A stretch of 56,340 nt of DNA from Marinobacter sp. (GCA_018066865.1 JAGPVT010000042.1:1-56340); one strand, 5' to 3'. Shown: positions 1-8,489, counted from the first letter of the stretch. Notes: a model not told the origin generated them from the sequence alone. Made by a program: numbers and translations.

Positions 1-151
1 GAACTGAATCCTGGATGACTGAATACAACGATGAACGTCCCCACGATTCATTGGAAGACCTGACGCCATGGGAGTACCTGGCGAAACACCAACAGGCGGA
101 AAACTCTAATCAGCGGTGCAACTAAAACAGGGATGTTTACACCCTGAGTCA
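1..151 (+). mobile_element. right end of an IS3-family insertion sequence
   Basis: The element runs from outside the window to about base 151. Downstream of the transposase stop lies about 25 bp of non-coding sequence ending near ACCCTGAGTCA. IS3-family ends usually finish in TCA on this side, so the boundary is placed at 151 by inference. The other inverted repeat is not in the window, so the exact edge and target duplication cannot be confirmed. The element interrupts mltF, whose reading frame starts right after it on the opposite strand. Confidence 0.75.
3..125 (+). CDS. IS3-family transposase, C-terminal end (partial)
   Basis: The frame enters from the left edge and ends at TAA 123-125. 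The 40 visible codons read through W-M-T-E-Y-N-D-E-R-P-H-D-S-L-E-D-L-T-P. This is the typical last part of the rve/DDE integrase core of IS3-family OrfB transposases (the EYN..RPH.SL..LTP motif). The rest of the element lies outside the window. The frame stops about 25 bp before the point where mltF coding sequence begins, as expected for the right end of an insertion sequence. Which IS3 subgroup it belongs to cannot be told from this piece. Confidence 0.9.
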   Translation, partial: TESWMTEYNDERPHDSLEDLTPWEYLAKHQQAENSNQRCN

Positions 152-845
152 GGTTCATGGCCACTTCCAGGTGCGGGAAATGGCGGCGCATCACCTGGAC
201 AATGTTGGAGTCGGCTACGGTACAATCGATGTCTTGCCTTGCTACGTCAGACAGCAGCACTTCCGTCGTTTTACTGTTGTCTTCGGTAAACGTGATGCCT
301 TCGTGCTCGCTGGCAAGCTTGTTCAATGTTTCCACATAGCTGGAGTCGGCTGTTACTGCGATGCCGACGCTGGCTATGCTGTCAGGTTTGCGGGGCATCG
401 GGCGCAGTTCCCGGTGACACACCAACTGTTCGACAATTTCGGTGTGTGCCGGGCCACGGGTGAACTTTTTGGTGCGCGATGGCAGGTGAGTCAGTCCGGC
501 TGCGGCCATGTGAGTGTTGCCGGATTCCAGTGCTTTCAGAACGGCGGCGGTTGAATCATAAAGAGTCCATTTAACCGTCCATCCCTTGCTGGCCGCAAAC
601 TGGGATACCAGGCTGTATTCCGGGCCTATCGGATTTTCATTGCGGTCGAGGTAGTAAGTGGTCGCGCCGTTGCGCGTGGCTACCTCCAGTATGCCGGTCT
701 CTTCCGGGGGAGCTGGTTGTTCTGATGGCTTGGCACTGGCGTCAGAACCAGAGTTGCCCTGGCTGCAGCCAGTCGTAATAATGAAAGCCAGCGGAAGAAG
801 CACTCCCCCCAACATGCGCAGCTTATGAGCCATGAAAGACCTCAT
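152..845 (-). pseudogene. mltF: mltF, membrane-bound lytic transglycosylase F, truncated by IS insertion
   Basis: The product starts with a lipoprotein signal (MRSF...LAFIITTGC), followed by a solute-binding-protein-like domain with TRNGATTYYLDRN, a GNTHMAAAGLTHLPSR stretch and YTVADSN-like CTVADSNIV. That order is typical of the N-terminal half of MltF. Intact MltF is about 450-500 aa, with a C-terminal SLT lytic domain carrying the catalytic Glu. Here homology stops after HLEVAMNLT at about residue 230, where the IS3 element begins. The frame then runs on into IS DNA as unrelated residues. The lytic domain is missing from the window. ATG 845 was chosen; ATG 833 is an alternative. A truncated product would lack murein lytic activity. 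Confidence 0.85.
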
Positions 846-1027
846 CGTTTGATTTCTTAATGTCATAAGTAGCTTTACGTGTCTTAAGGGACAACATATC
901 ACATTGATTTCAAGCGGCATAAGCAGTGGAATGTTGGAACTGAACCCGAAAGATCGCGAGTGCCAGGGCCAGGGCACTTGCGATCCATAATTAACGGCCA
1001 TACCAGCCAGGTGAAAGGTTCAATCCG

Positions 1028-2902
1028 ATGGATTTGTTCTCGAAAGTCAGCACCAAGCCACACTACGAATCCTATACTTGGGGCAAGCACCGCAGCATTT
1101 TTGCATCGGTTATTTACTGGCTGATTTTCGTTCTCAGAATCTTTTCGCCGCTGCAGTGGATAAAGCTCATCTTCCGGAAACGGCAGGCGGGCCATAACGA
1201 TGAGAAAGAACGGGTTGATTTCCATGCGATGCACTCAGAGCGCTATTTGCTGGTAGTGCTGGGCCTGTCGCTGGTCTTCTATTTTATTCTGTCTTCCACG
1301 CCGGCCCTGCCCGGCATTCCAGAGTCGATAAACGCAAACCTGAGCCTGGTGTCGGATTCCATTGCCACGCTGTTGCTGTTTGAATCAGTGATGTGGGTCT
1401 TTTACTACATGCTGCTTCGGATTCTTATCGAAAAGCACCTGACCATATTTAACGAGGCCGAGTATTTCATTGCGTTGCCATTTGTCCTGGCGACCCAGTT
1501 TTTCCTTTTGGCCGGGCTTCTTGGGGTCAGTGTGTCTGAAGTGCTGGCGCTGGCGTTGAATCTGGAGTTTGACGGGTATCAGAGCACCCAGAGCGCACAG
1601 CTGGCCATAGGCACCTTCGGCTACATTTACACGGCTCTGATTATCGCCAATATTATTAACCTGATTCCTGCGATTCCCGTTGGTCGACGGCCGAATATCA
1701 CAATTATCGGTGCGGGTGATGTGGTCCGGTATCGCATGCTGCCCGCGTTGATCGGAGAAAAACTGTATTTGCCGGGCCAGGTGGCCATCATCAGCGACTG
1801 TATCGATGAGAGCTTTCGGAACCAGCTCAAGAAAGATGGCGTGGCTTTTCAGCTATTGACGCGCGGTTCGAGCAGTGAGGAAAAATTACAGGAGGTAGTC
1901 AAGTTCATAAAAAAGCGATCATCTTATGCGATTATCGCAACACCGACAGAGAGCCATCTTGGATACGTTTCAGCTCTGGCAAAGGAAGGTATTGTGTTTG
2001 GCGTTGAAAAACCTTTGGTCGCTACGGCTGCCGAGCTGGCGGTTCTCCGGCAATGCCAGGACCAGTTGATGGAACGGGGGTTCCTGTTCAGTTACTACTG
2101 GCTGGAAAAAGCACTGCCCCTCAACTATTTCCTCACGTTGAACCCGCAGTATCACCGCTTCCTTGATATCAACGTGAACAGTAGACCGGACGATCGCACT
2201 GCCGGGCCCGATGCGCTTGCCTATCTCCGCCTGCAACTCGGGAAGCTTGTCAGCGTTGATATCACCTTTTTCGAAGGCGAGGATCCCCGCGAGTGGAGCC
2301 TGGCGAAGGAGACCGGTGGCCTGTTCTTTGAGACTCTGATACACCCGATAACACTGCTGAGCCATGTGCTGGATCAACCTTTGCAGCTAAAAGATTTGCA
2401 TGCGCAGTGGTACGTGCTGGAAAACTTGCCTGACCTGTTGTGCAGCAAATCGCTTGCCCTGAATGATTATGGTGCCAGCTACGTGTCATTGCGCTCCCCC
2501 CGGAATGCAGCCTGCGCAATCAATATACGCACGGGTAAATTTATGGCGGCTAAAGAGCGCTCAATGGTGATAGGGTTCGAAAATGGTGTTATCCGTATGG
2601 ATCTGGATACCCGGCAGTGCTCAATCAGTTGCCCTGAAGCAGGGTCTCTGGCGGAAGTTACGATTCTGGCGCGTCCGGAAATAGCGGATGGGGGAGAGTC
2701 TCCAAAATACGATATTCAGATGACCCTCTTCGACAGTTTTGTTCACAATCAGGGGCATTGGAGTGCGCAGCGTTATGATGATTACCCTAGCCAGATTGAC
2801 GTGCTGTCTGCGATGACGGGTTGGCTGAAAGCTGATAATAGCGAGTCACACTTTTACCGGCCAATACCTCTGAGCGAAATGGATTACAGAAAACTCGGGT
2901 GA
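1028..2902 (+). CDS. Gfo/Idh/MocA-family oxidoreductase with N-terminal membrane domain
   Basis: The protein is 624 aa. Residues 1-220 are hydrophobic with about five likely membrane segments (around 25-48, 72-90, 108-132, 145-176 and 192-217). Residues 223-330 form a Rossmann NAD(P) domain: ITIIGAGDVV at about 225-232 and the family signature EKP at about 327-329 (VFGVEKPLVA). The C-terminal half resembles the Gfo/Idh/MocA alpha/beta domain, including GGLFFETLIHP. Most family members are soluble and about 350 aa, so the membrane extension is unusual. The start at ATG 1028 has a GAAAGG ribosome site. It is transcribed divergently from mltF. The substrate is unknown; a sugar-nucleotide or cofactor-like ligand handled at the membrane is only a guess. 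Confidence 0.75.
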   Translation: MDLFSKVSTKPHYESYTWGKHRSIFASVIYWLIFVLRIFSPLQWIKLIFRKRQAGHNDEKERVDFHAMHSERYLLVVLGLSLVFYFILSSTPALPGIPESINANLSLVSDSIATLLLFESVMWVFYYMLLRILIEKHLTIFNEAEYFIALPFVLATQFFLLAGLLGVSVSEVLALALNLEFDGYQSTQSAQLAIGTFGYIYTALIIANIINLIPAIPVGRRPNITIIGAGDVVRYRMLPALIGEKLYLPGQVAIISDCIDESFRNQLKKDGVAFQLLTRGSSSEEKLQEVVKFIKKRSSYAIIATPTESHLGYVSALAKEGIVFGVEKPLVATAAELAVLRQCQDQLMERGFLFSYYWLEKALPLNYFLTLNPQYHRFLDINVNSRPDDRTAGPDALAYLRLQLGKLVSVDITFFEGEDPREWSLAKETGGLFFETLIHPITLLSHVLDQPLQLKDLHAQWYVLENLPDLLCSKSLALNDYGASYVSLRSPRNAACAINIRTGKFMAAKERSMVIGFENGVIRMDLDTRQCSISCPEAGSLAEVTILARPEIADGGESPKYDIQMTLFDSFVHNQGHWSAQRYDDYPSQIDVLSAMTGWLKADNSESHFYRPIPLSEMDYRKLG

Positions 2903-2925
2903 CAACCGGGCCAGCCGAATGCGTT

Positions 2926-3381
2926 TCAGTTACCCTTGATAACTTCATGCTCGAACCGGCCGAGTACCGCCATGATAATCAGTGCCATCAAGGTCACCAT
3001 GCCAGCCAAGGCAAAGATACCCAGGCCGCAGGCCACGCCAACGGCGCCGGCCATCCAGATTGAAGCTCCGGTGGTGATGCCCTGAACACTGCCACGGCTC
3101 TGGATAATGCTGCCGGCCCCGAGAAACCCTATGCCGCCAATGACACCTTCCACTATGCGGGTTGGATCGACACGGGCTGAGGGGTCGCCTTCTGCGGTAG
3201 CAAACAGAATGTGCATACCCATAATAATAAAAGCCGAAGCGCCCAACGAAACAAGCATGTGAGAGCGCAAGCCTGCTGCCTTGCCTCTTAGCTCCCTCTC
3301 CAGCCCCAGAAGCAGCGCCAAGGCAGCCGCTGCAAGAAGCCGGATAAACATATCCAGTACAGGGATTTCAGTATCGAACAT
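2926..3381 (-). CDS. MgtC/SapB family membrane protein
   Basis: The protein is 151 aa with four to five hydrophobic segments. It contains the N-terminal MgtC signature LLLGLERELRGKAAGLRSH and the glycine-rich GVIGGIGFLGAGSII. It matches the short MgtC/SapB membrane domain and lacks the C-terminal ACT-like extension of Salmonella MgtC. Proteins of this family act at the inner membrane and are linked to magnesium limitation or modulation of the F-ATPase. The start at ATG 3381 has a GGGAG ribosome site. It follows the PerM-type gene by 39 bp on the same strand, so the two are probably co-transcribed. It is convergent with the Gfo gene. Confidence 0.85.
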   Translation of the reverse strand: MFDTEIPVLDMFIRLLAAAALALLLGLERELRGKAAGLRSHMLVSLGASAFIIMGMHILFATAEGDPSARVDPTRIVEGVIGGIGFLGAGSIIQSRGSVQGITTGASIWMAGAVGVACGLGIFALAGMVTLMALIIMAVLGRFEHEVIKGN

Positions 3382-3420
3382 GGCGTTTCTCCCTTTTTTG
3401 TTCGGCTGTTGGTTGTGGTT

Positions 3421-4587
3421 TTATTTACCCAACAATTCGCCTACCGGGCGAAGATTTACAACGTGGTCGCACAGGGATTTTATAATCATCAGAACCGGCG
3501 TCGCGATGATTAGCCCCACCGGCCCCCAGAGCCAGCCCCAGAAAAGCAGCCCGATAAAAATAACCACGGCATTGAGGCTCGAAACCTGGCTGGTTAGCCA
3601 GGGGGTCAGCAGGTATCCCTGAATGCTTGTGATCCCCAGTGACGTGCCAGCGACGATGATCGCCATGTCGGCCTCACCAAACTGGATAAATGCTGCTACG
3701 CCGGTAGCAACCAGCACCAGAAATGGCCCGAGATAGGGGATGCCGCTGGCTACACCGGCAACCACGCCCCATAACATGGCCTGTTCCACCCCCATGGCGA
3801 GAAACGCCACCCAGGTCAATATGCCGACAAAAAGGGCGCCGAGCAGCATTACGAAAAGGAATCGCCGCACCTGATGGTGAAAGTCGTTCATGATCCGGGC
3901 GGCCTTGCGCATTCGCCCGAAGGAAGGGCCAGAGATTTTCACGATTTTGCGCTTGTACAGCGACCCTATGGCTAATATGAAGTACACCAGCAATAACACT
4001 GAGAAACACTGGGATATCAGCACCAGCGCGGCAGGCGAGCGCTTCAAAACGTATTGCTGGATATCCATGGGGTTGTCTACCACGCGAACAGGTGTTACAC
4101 CTTGATGTGCGGGCTGCGTGGCTTTTTTTTCCTGGGCAGCAGATTCCTCGATCTTCTTCGCAGCGGCTTGGGCCTTTTCCACCAGGCCTTCCTCTTTATC
4201 AGGATTGGCCGCTTCGTTGCGTTGGAATTTGTTGATGGCTACCGGAATTTTGTCCAGCATCGCCATGGTTTCACGCTGCAGGGGAATGCTTGTTGCAGCG
4301 ATAGCGCCGAGCAAGGTAATCAAGACGATCGCCGCACTCAATGGCCGGGGCATTCTCAGGCGATCAAGCATGGATACCAGAGGATCCAGGGCGTAGCTGA
4401 TTAATACGGCCACGACCAGTGGAAGCAGTACCGATTGCGCCCAGTTAATGAAATAAATGGTGGCTATGCTGGAGAGAATGATCAGTGACATGCTGCGGAC
4501 ATTAACCGCCTCAATCAGCTCCTTCCCCGGAGTTCTGCTGCTATCTGTGTCGTTGAGGCTGCGCTCGTTCTGCTCTTCGCTTATCAT
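3421..4587 (-). CDS. AI-2E family transporter / PerM-type permease
   Basis: The product is about 388 aa. Two hydrophobic helices lie near the N-terminus, followed by a third, then a charged Ala/Glu/Lys-rich stretch at about residues 125-170. A C-terminal set of membrane segments includes GVASGIPYLGPF and LLTPWLTSQVSSLNAVVIFIG, which are diagnostic of the UPF0118/AI-2E transporter family. Family members export autoinducer-2 or act as Na+/H+ antiporters, so the substrate here is open. ATG 4587 was preferred; an in-frame GTG at 4596 adds three residues. It lies upstream of mgtC on the same strand. Confidence 0.85.
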   Translation of the reverse strand: MISEEQNERSLNDTDSSRTPGKELIEAVNVRSMSLIILSSIATIYFINWAQSVLLPLVVAVLISYALDPLVSMLDRLRMPRPLSAAIVLITLLGAIAATSIPLQRETMAMLDKIPVAINKFQRNEAANPDKEEGLVEKAQAAAKKIEESAAQEKKATQPAHQGVTPVRVVDNPMDIQQYVLKRSPAALVLISQCFSVLLLVYFILAIGSLYKRKIVKISGPSFGRMRKAARIMNDFHHQVRRFLFVMLLGALFVGILTWVAFLAMGVEQAMLWGVVAGVASGIPYLGPFLVLVATGVAAFIQFGEADMAIIVAGTSLGITSIQGYLLTPWLTSQVSSLNAVVIFIGLLFWGWLWGPVGLIIATPVLMIIKSLCDHVVNLRPVGELLGK

Positions 4588-4727
4588 GGTCACCACTGCA
4601 GTTGTTGCGGGTTTTACTTCTCTTCAATTGTAGACGGCTCCGGCGGCGTGCCAATAAAAACAACAGATCTTTAATGGGACGGCAATTTTAATTTCTGCGC
4701 GCCTGGTCTTTCTCCATTGTTTTTGTT

Positions 4728-4757
4728 TTGCGTCGCAACAACACCCGCTCCTATAAT
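4728..4757 (+). promoter_or_regulatory. predicted sigma70 promoter of the TRAP operon
   Basis: A perfect -10 box TATAAT (4752-4757) lies 18 bp from TTGCGT (4728-4733), about 70 bp before the dctP start. The -35 box is part of an 11-bp palindrome TTGCGTCGCAA (4728-4738). A second inverted repeat, CTGCGA/TCGCAG, lies downstream at 4767-4794. Both could be operator sites. No regulator gene is adjacent. Confidence 0.55.
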
Positions 4758-4826
4758 CCTCTATTGCTGCGATGTGTCTGGTACTCCGTCGCAGACTCTC
4801 CCGTGCTAATAAAAAAGGAAAACAAA

Positions 4827-5837
4827 ATGCTGAAATCCCGTTCTTTGATCGCTGTTGCTGCGGCGACTCTGCTGCTCAGCTCTGCGGCGAACGCTCAATA
4901 CAAAGATGAATACACGGTTTCTACTGTTCTGCCGTCGGCGTTTCCATGGGGCCAGGCTGCCGATAAATGGGTCGAGCTGGTAAAAGAGCGCTCGGAAGGG
5001 CGCATTAACATGAAGATTTACAGCAATTCCCAATTGGTTTCCGGGGATCAGACCAAAGAGTTTTCCGCCATGCGCTCAGGGCTGATCGATATGGCTGTGG
5101 GCTCTACCATCAACTGGTCGCCCCAGGTTCCGGAACTGAACCTGTTCTCCCTGCCATTTCTGATGCCGGATAACGCTGCCATCGATGCAATCACTCAGGG
5201 TGATGCGGGTAAAGCCGTATTTGAAGCGATTGAAAAGCGCGGTGTAACACCGCTGGCGTGGGGCGAGAACGGCTTCCGTGAACTGTCCAACTCCAAGCGG
5301 GCTATCAGCGAGCCGGCGGATCTGGAAGGCTTGAAAATCCGGGTTGTAGGCTCACCACTGTTCCAGGATACCTTCTCTGAACTGGGCGCTAACCCTACAC
5401 AGATGAGTTGGGCGGACGCAAAGCCGGCACTGACCACCGGTGCAGTCGATGGCCAGGAAAACCCGCTGTCGGTTTTTGACGTGGCGCGTATTGACCAGGT
5501 AGGGCAAGAGCACCTCACATTGTGGCACTACATGGCCGATCCGCTGGTGTTTGCGGTCAGCAACCGTGTTTGGGGCCAGTTCAATGCAGAAGACCAGGCC
5601 CTTCTGAAACAGGCGGCTGTGGACGCCGGCAAGTGGGAGATTGAAAAATCCCGTGCCGAGCTTGAGGACACGCTGCAGGCCATCAAGGATCGTGGTGTAA
5701 CGGTAACTGAGCTGACCCAGGCGCAGCACGATGCGTTTGTTAAGGCGACCCACTCAGTCTATGAAAAGTGGACACCGCGCATCGGTGAAGATCTGGTGAA
5801 GCAGGCCCAGTCTGCTGTCGCCAACCGCAAGCAGTAA
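4827..5837 (+). CDS. dctP: TRAP transporter substrate-binding protein, DctP family
   Basis: The protein is 336 aa with a Sec signal peptide (MLKSRSLIAVAAATLLLSSAANA, cleavage after ANA). It has the DctP/TRAP extracytoplasmic receptor fold: SAFPWGQAADKWVELVKERSEGR, the SLPFLM segment and LKIRVVGSPLFQDTFSELGANP, which carries the conserved ligand-binding Arg. Receptors of this family capture organic acids in the periplasm for the DctQM permease. ATG 4827 has an AAAAGGAAA ribosome site and gives the correct signal peptide. A terminator-like hairpin separates it from dctQ. The substrate cannot be read from the sequence; C4-dicarboxylates are the commonest but not the only possibility. Confidence 0.9.
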   Translation: MLKSRSLIAVAAATLLLSSAANAQYKDEYTVSTVLPSAFPWGQAADKWVELVKERSEGRINMKIYSNSQLVSGDQTKEFSAMRSGLIDMAVGSTINWSPQVPELNLFSLPFLMPDNAAIDAITQGDAGKAVFEAIEKRGVTPLAWGENGFRELSNSKRAISEPADLEGLKIRVVGSPLFQDTFSELGANPTQMSWADAKPALTTGAVDGQENPLSVFDVARIDQVGQEHLTLWHYMADPLVFAVSNRVWGQFNAEDQALLKQAAVDAGKWEIEKSRAELEDTLQAIKDRGVTVTELTQAQHDAFVKATHSVYEKWTPRIGEDLVKQAQSAVANRKQ

Positions 5838-5850
5838 CACGCTGCTGTTC

Positions 5851-5882
5851 AGGCACCCGCTGGTTCCGGGGGGTGCCTTTTT
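5851..5882 (+). terminator. intercistronic terminator-like hairpin between dctP and dctQ
   Basis: AGGCACCC (5851-5858) pairs with GGGTGCCT (5871-5878) and is followed by a T run. It has the form of a Rho-independent terminator but sits inside the operon, 13 bp after the dctP stop and 17 bp before dctQ. It probably causes partial termination or protects the dctP mRNA 3' end. Confidence 0.75.
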
Positions 5883-5898
5883 CTGAAACGGAGTATTC

Positions 5899-6393
5899 AT
5901 GCCCTCCCGCCCCCCGAAGTTTCGGCCGGAAGCCTGGCTGGCATCGCTGGCTCTGATCGCAATCTGTGTCATCAGTCTGGGCAATGTGATTGTCCGCTAT
6001 ACCACCGATGCCTCTTTTGCGTTCACTGAAGAATTCTCTGTCTTTCTTCTGGTGTTACTTACGTTCGCTGGCGCAGCCGTGGCCGCGCGCAGTAATCAGC
6101 ACATCCGGATTGAGCTGATTGAGCATTACCTGCCGCCTGCTGCGCTAAAGGGGCTGTTTGTAGTGCAATGGCTGGTGGGCGTGTCGGTTATGGGGGTAAC
6201 GACCTGGTATGGCGCTATTTTTGCGATGCAGGAATACGAATGGGAGTCCCTGTCTCCGGGGCTGGGCCTGCCAAACTGGATTTATGTAATTTGGCTGCCG
6301 CTGATGTCGGCTGCGATTATTTTCCGGATGACTCAGAACTTCATTGACCGCCTGCATGGCAAGAAAGATGCGGAGGTCATCCATGAGTCCTGA
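5899..6393 (+). CDS. dctQ: TRAP transporter small permease, DctQ family
   Basis: The protein is 164 aa with four predicted membrane helices (about residues 12-33, 46-66, 88-110 and 130-150), the standard DctQ layout. The motif VIVRYTTDASFAFTEEFSVFLLV matches the family (R-Y...EE). DctQ scaffolds the large permease DctM in the inner membrane. ATG 5899 has an ACGGAG ribosome site. The 3' end overlaps the dctM start by 11 bp, indicating translational coupling. Confidence 0.9.
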   Translation: MPSRPPKFRPEAWLASLALIAICVISLGNVIVRYTTDASFAFTEEFSVFLLVLLTFAGAAVAARSNQHIRIELIEHYLPPAALKGLFVVQWLVGVSVMGVTTWYGAIFAMQEYEWESLSPGLGLPNWIYVIWLPLMSAAIIFRMTQNFIDRLHGKKDAEVIHES

Positions 6394-7687
6394 CCTGCTG
6401 ATGATCGGCAGTTTCCTGGTGGCCTTGCTGTTGGGGGTTCCCGTTGCCATTGCGCTTGGATTTGGTGGGCTGGTGGGCATCGTCGCTGGCTTGTCACCCG
6501 ATATGCTTGCCACCTTCGGCACCAATACCTACAACAGTGTGTCGAAGTATCCGCTTATCGCGATACCACTGTTTATTCTTACCGGCCTTATTTTTGAGCG
6601 TGCCGGTGTAGCTGCCAGCCTGGTGCGCTTTGCTCAGGCGATCATCGGCCCTCGCCACGGCAGCCTGACGGTTGTTGCGGTGCTGGTATGCCTGATCATG
6701 GGCGGAATGAGTGGTTCGGGACCCGCGGATGCGGCAGCGGTGGCCATGGTGATGCTGCCCAGTATGCGCAAGGCAGGCTATCCGCAGCCTTTTTCCGCTG
6801 CGTTGATTGCGGCATCGTCGTCGACTGCTATTCTGATTCCGCCGTCCATTGCGCTGATTCTCTACTCTATTGTGGTGCCTGGCGTGGATTTGCGAGCCTT
6901 GTTTGCGGCAGGGTTGTTTCCGGGCATTCTGGCCGGCCTGTCGTTGCTGGTGCCGGCGCTGTACCTCGCCCGCAAGTTCGGCTGGGAGAACCCGGAAACC
7001 TCTGAGCGTCCGCCATTCTGGCCCAGCTTCAAGGCGGCACTGCCGGCCCTGTTTGCCCCGATTATTATTCTGGGTGGCCTCCGCTCTGGCTTGTTCACCC
7101 CTACCGAAGCGGCGGTCGTTGCGGTGGCATACGGTGTCATTGTGGGTTGCCTGGTATACCGAAACCTGAGTTTGCGCAGCCTGTTTGAGCTGATGACAGA
7201 TGCGGCGGTAACCTCGGGCGTAGTCATGCTGATCATTGCTCTGGCGGGTATTTTTGCCTGGGCGGGCACTACACTGGGTACGTTCCAGCATCTGGCGGAT
7301 GCGCTGTTATCCCTTTCGGACAACGGTTGGGTACTGTTGGGCCTGGTAATGGTGCTTGTGTTGATTGCCGGCATGCTGCTGGATGCGGTGTCGATCTACC
7401 TGATCCTCATCCCCATCGTATTGCCGCTGATGAACCATTTTGGCTGGAACCCTGTGTGGTTTGGTATCCTGCTGGCCATGAACATTGCCATTGGCCAGTT
7501 TACCCCGCCGGTGGCGGTCAACCTGATGGTTACAACACGTATTGCTAATATTCGCCTGGAACATACCATAGGCTGGGCGTTGATCTTCATTGCCGCGATG
7601 AGCGTCAGCTTGCTTCTGGTGATGCTGGTGCCAGGGATTGCGCTTTGGCTTCCGGAGAAGCTCGGCTATGTTGTAGGGCCTTGGTAG
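6383..7687 (+). CDS. dctM: TRAP transporter large permease, DctM family
   Basis: The protein is 434 aa with 11-12 hydrophobic segments. It contains DctM signatures such as MGGMSGSGPADAAAVAMVMLP, the S-S-S-T-A-I-L-I-P-P-S segment near residue 150 and GQFTPPVAVNLMV near the C-terminus. It forms the sodium-coupled transport channel of the TRAP system. ATG 6383 is preceded by GGAGGT and lies inside the end of dctQ. It is the last gene of the dctPQM operon; the next gene, ahpC, has its own promoter. Confidence 0.92.
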   Translation: MSPDLLMIGSFLVALLLGVPVAIALGFGGLVGIVAGLSPDMLATFGTNTYNSVSKYPLIAIPLFILTGLIFERAGVAASLVRFAQAIIGPRHGSLTVVAVLVCLIMGGMSGSGPADAAAVAMVMLPSMRKAGYPQPFSAALIAASSSTAILIPPSIALILYSIVVPGVDLRALFAAGLFPGILAGLSLLVPALYLARKFGWENPETSERPPFWPSFKAALPALFAPIIILGGLRSGLFTPTEAAVVAVAYGVIVGCLVYRNLSLRSLFELMTDAAVTSGVVMLIIALAGIFAWAGTTLGTFQHLADALLSLSDNGWVLLGLVMVLVLIAGMLLDAVSIYLILIPIVLPLMNHFGWNPVWFGILLAMNIAIGQFTPPVAVNLMVTTRIANIRLEHTIGWALIFIAAMSVSLLLVMLVPGIALWLPEKLGYVVGPW

Positions 7688-7713
7688 AGCCAGGAAAGCA
7701 ACGCAGATAGTAA

Positions 7714-7750
7714 ATAGATATCGCCTATCGAGAGCTTGAAGATAATCAAT
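7714..7750 (+). promoter_or_regulatory. predicted OxyR binding site upstream of ahpC
   Basis: A perfect OxyR half-site pair ATAG-N7-CTAT (7714-7728) is followed after 7 bp by a degenerate second pair TTGA-N7-CAAT. The spacing is the four-element, 7-bp pattern of oxidized OxyR. The site ends immediately before the predicted -35 box at 7751, the usual position of a class I activator. The same ATAG-N7-CTAT element recurs upstream of ahpF. Confidence 0.6.
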
Positions 7751-7779
7751 TTTACCAAGGCTGGCTCGTTGGATAATAT
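7751..7779 (+). promoter_or_regulatory. predicted ahpC promoter
   Basis: TTTACC (7751-7756) and TAATAT (7774-7779) are separated by 17 bp. The weak -35 abuts the OxyR-like element, fitting an activator-dependent promoter. It lies about 50 bp before the ahpC start. Confidence 0.55.
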
Positions 7780-7829
7780 GAGCAACGAAAATTAATCAAC
7801 ACGCAAACGAACCAACAGGAGTGTTTTTA

Positions 7830-8393
7830 ATGGGCGTGATTAACAGCGAAATCAAACCGTTTAACGCAACCGCCTTCAAACGGGGCGAGTTTGTAGAAAT
7901 TTCCGATGCGGATGTGAAGGGTAAGTGGGCGATCTTTTTCTTCTATCCTGCAGATTTCACCTTCGTTTGCCCCACCGAACTGGGCGACGTAGCGGATCAT
8001 TACGGCGAACTGCAGAAGATGGGCGTTGAAGTATTCTCCGTGTCTACCGACACGCACTTCACCCATAAAGCATGGCACGACAGCTCCGAGACCATTGGCA
8101 AGATCAACTACTTCATGGTTGGTGACCAGAACGGCAGCATTACCAATAACTTTGGCGTAATGCGTGAAGGCCAGGGCCTGGCAGACCGCGCTACTTTCCT
8201 GATCGACCCGGATGGCGTGATTCAGGCGATGGAAATTACAGCAGAAGGTATTGGCCGTGACGCGTCTGAACTGATGCGTAAAGTTAAGGCTGCTCAGTAC
8301 GTGCGCAAGCATCCTGGCGAAGTTTGCCCGGCCAAGTGGAAGGAAGGCGAAGCTACACTGTCTCCTTCATTGGATCTGGTTGGCAAGATCTAA
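7830..8393 (+). CDS. ahpC: alkyl hydroperoxide reductase peroxiredoxin subunit AhpC
   Basis: The 187-aa typical 2-Cys peroxiredoxin has peroxidatic Cys47 in FTFVCPTE and resolving Cys166 in GEVCPAKW. It is the same length as E. coli AhpC. It reduces H2O2 and organic hydroperoxides in the cytoplasm, with AhpF as electron donor. ATG 7830 with AGGAG 8 bp upstream was chosen over an in-frame GTG at 7821, which is part of that ribosome site. A candidate OxyR site lies upstream. A strong hairpin follows the stop codon. Confidence 0.97.
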   Translation: MGVINSEIKPFNATAFKRGEFVEISDADVKGKWAIFFFYPADFTFVCPTELGDVADHYGELQKMGVEVFSVSTDTHFTHKAWHDSSETIGKINYFMVGDQNGSITNNFGVMREGQGLADRATFLIDPDGVIQAMEITAEGIGRDASELMRKVKAAQYVRKHPGEVCPAKWKEGEATLSPSLDLVGKI

Positions 8394-8451
8394 GCTCTGC
8401 TTTAATCAGAAGCACGCAGTGCAGGCTCGTTACACAGGCCTGCTACTGATC

Positions 8452-8477
8452 GAAAACCCCGGTCTTCCGGGGTTTTC
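8452..8477. terminator. bidirectional terminator between ahpC and the DUF3581 gene
   Basis: GAAAACCCCGG pairs with CCGGGGTTTTC around a TCTT loop. The A/T tracts on each side make it usable in both directions, ending ahpC (+) and the convergent DUF3581 gene (-). Confidence 0.85.
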
Positions 8478-8489
8478 AGTGTCTGCGGT

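Noticed and set aside
126..145. An ACAGGGATGT motif resembling a CsrA site at the IS end
   Set aside because: It lies in the IS terminus, lacks the paired-hairpin architecture of the two repeats and is probably part of the IS inverted repeat.
6494..7291. A 265-codon open frame opposite dctM
   Set aside because: Antisense shadow of a hydrophobic gene; Gln/Arg/His-rich composition typical of such artefacts.
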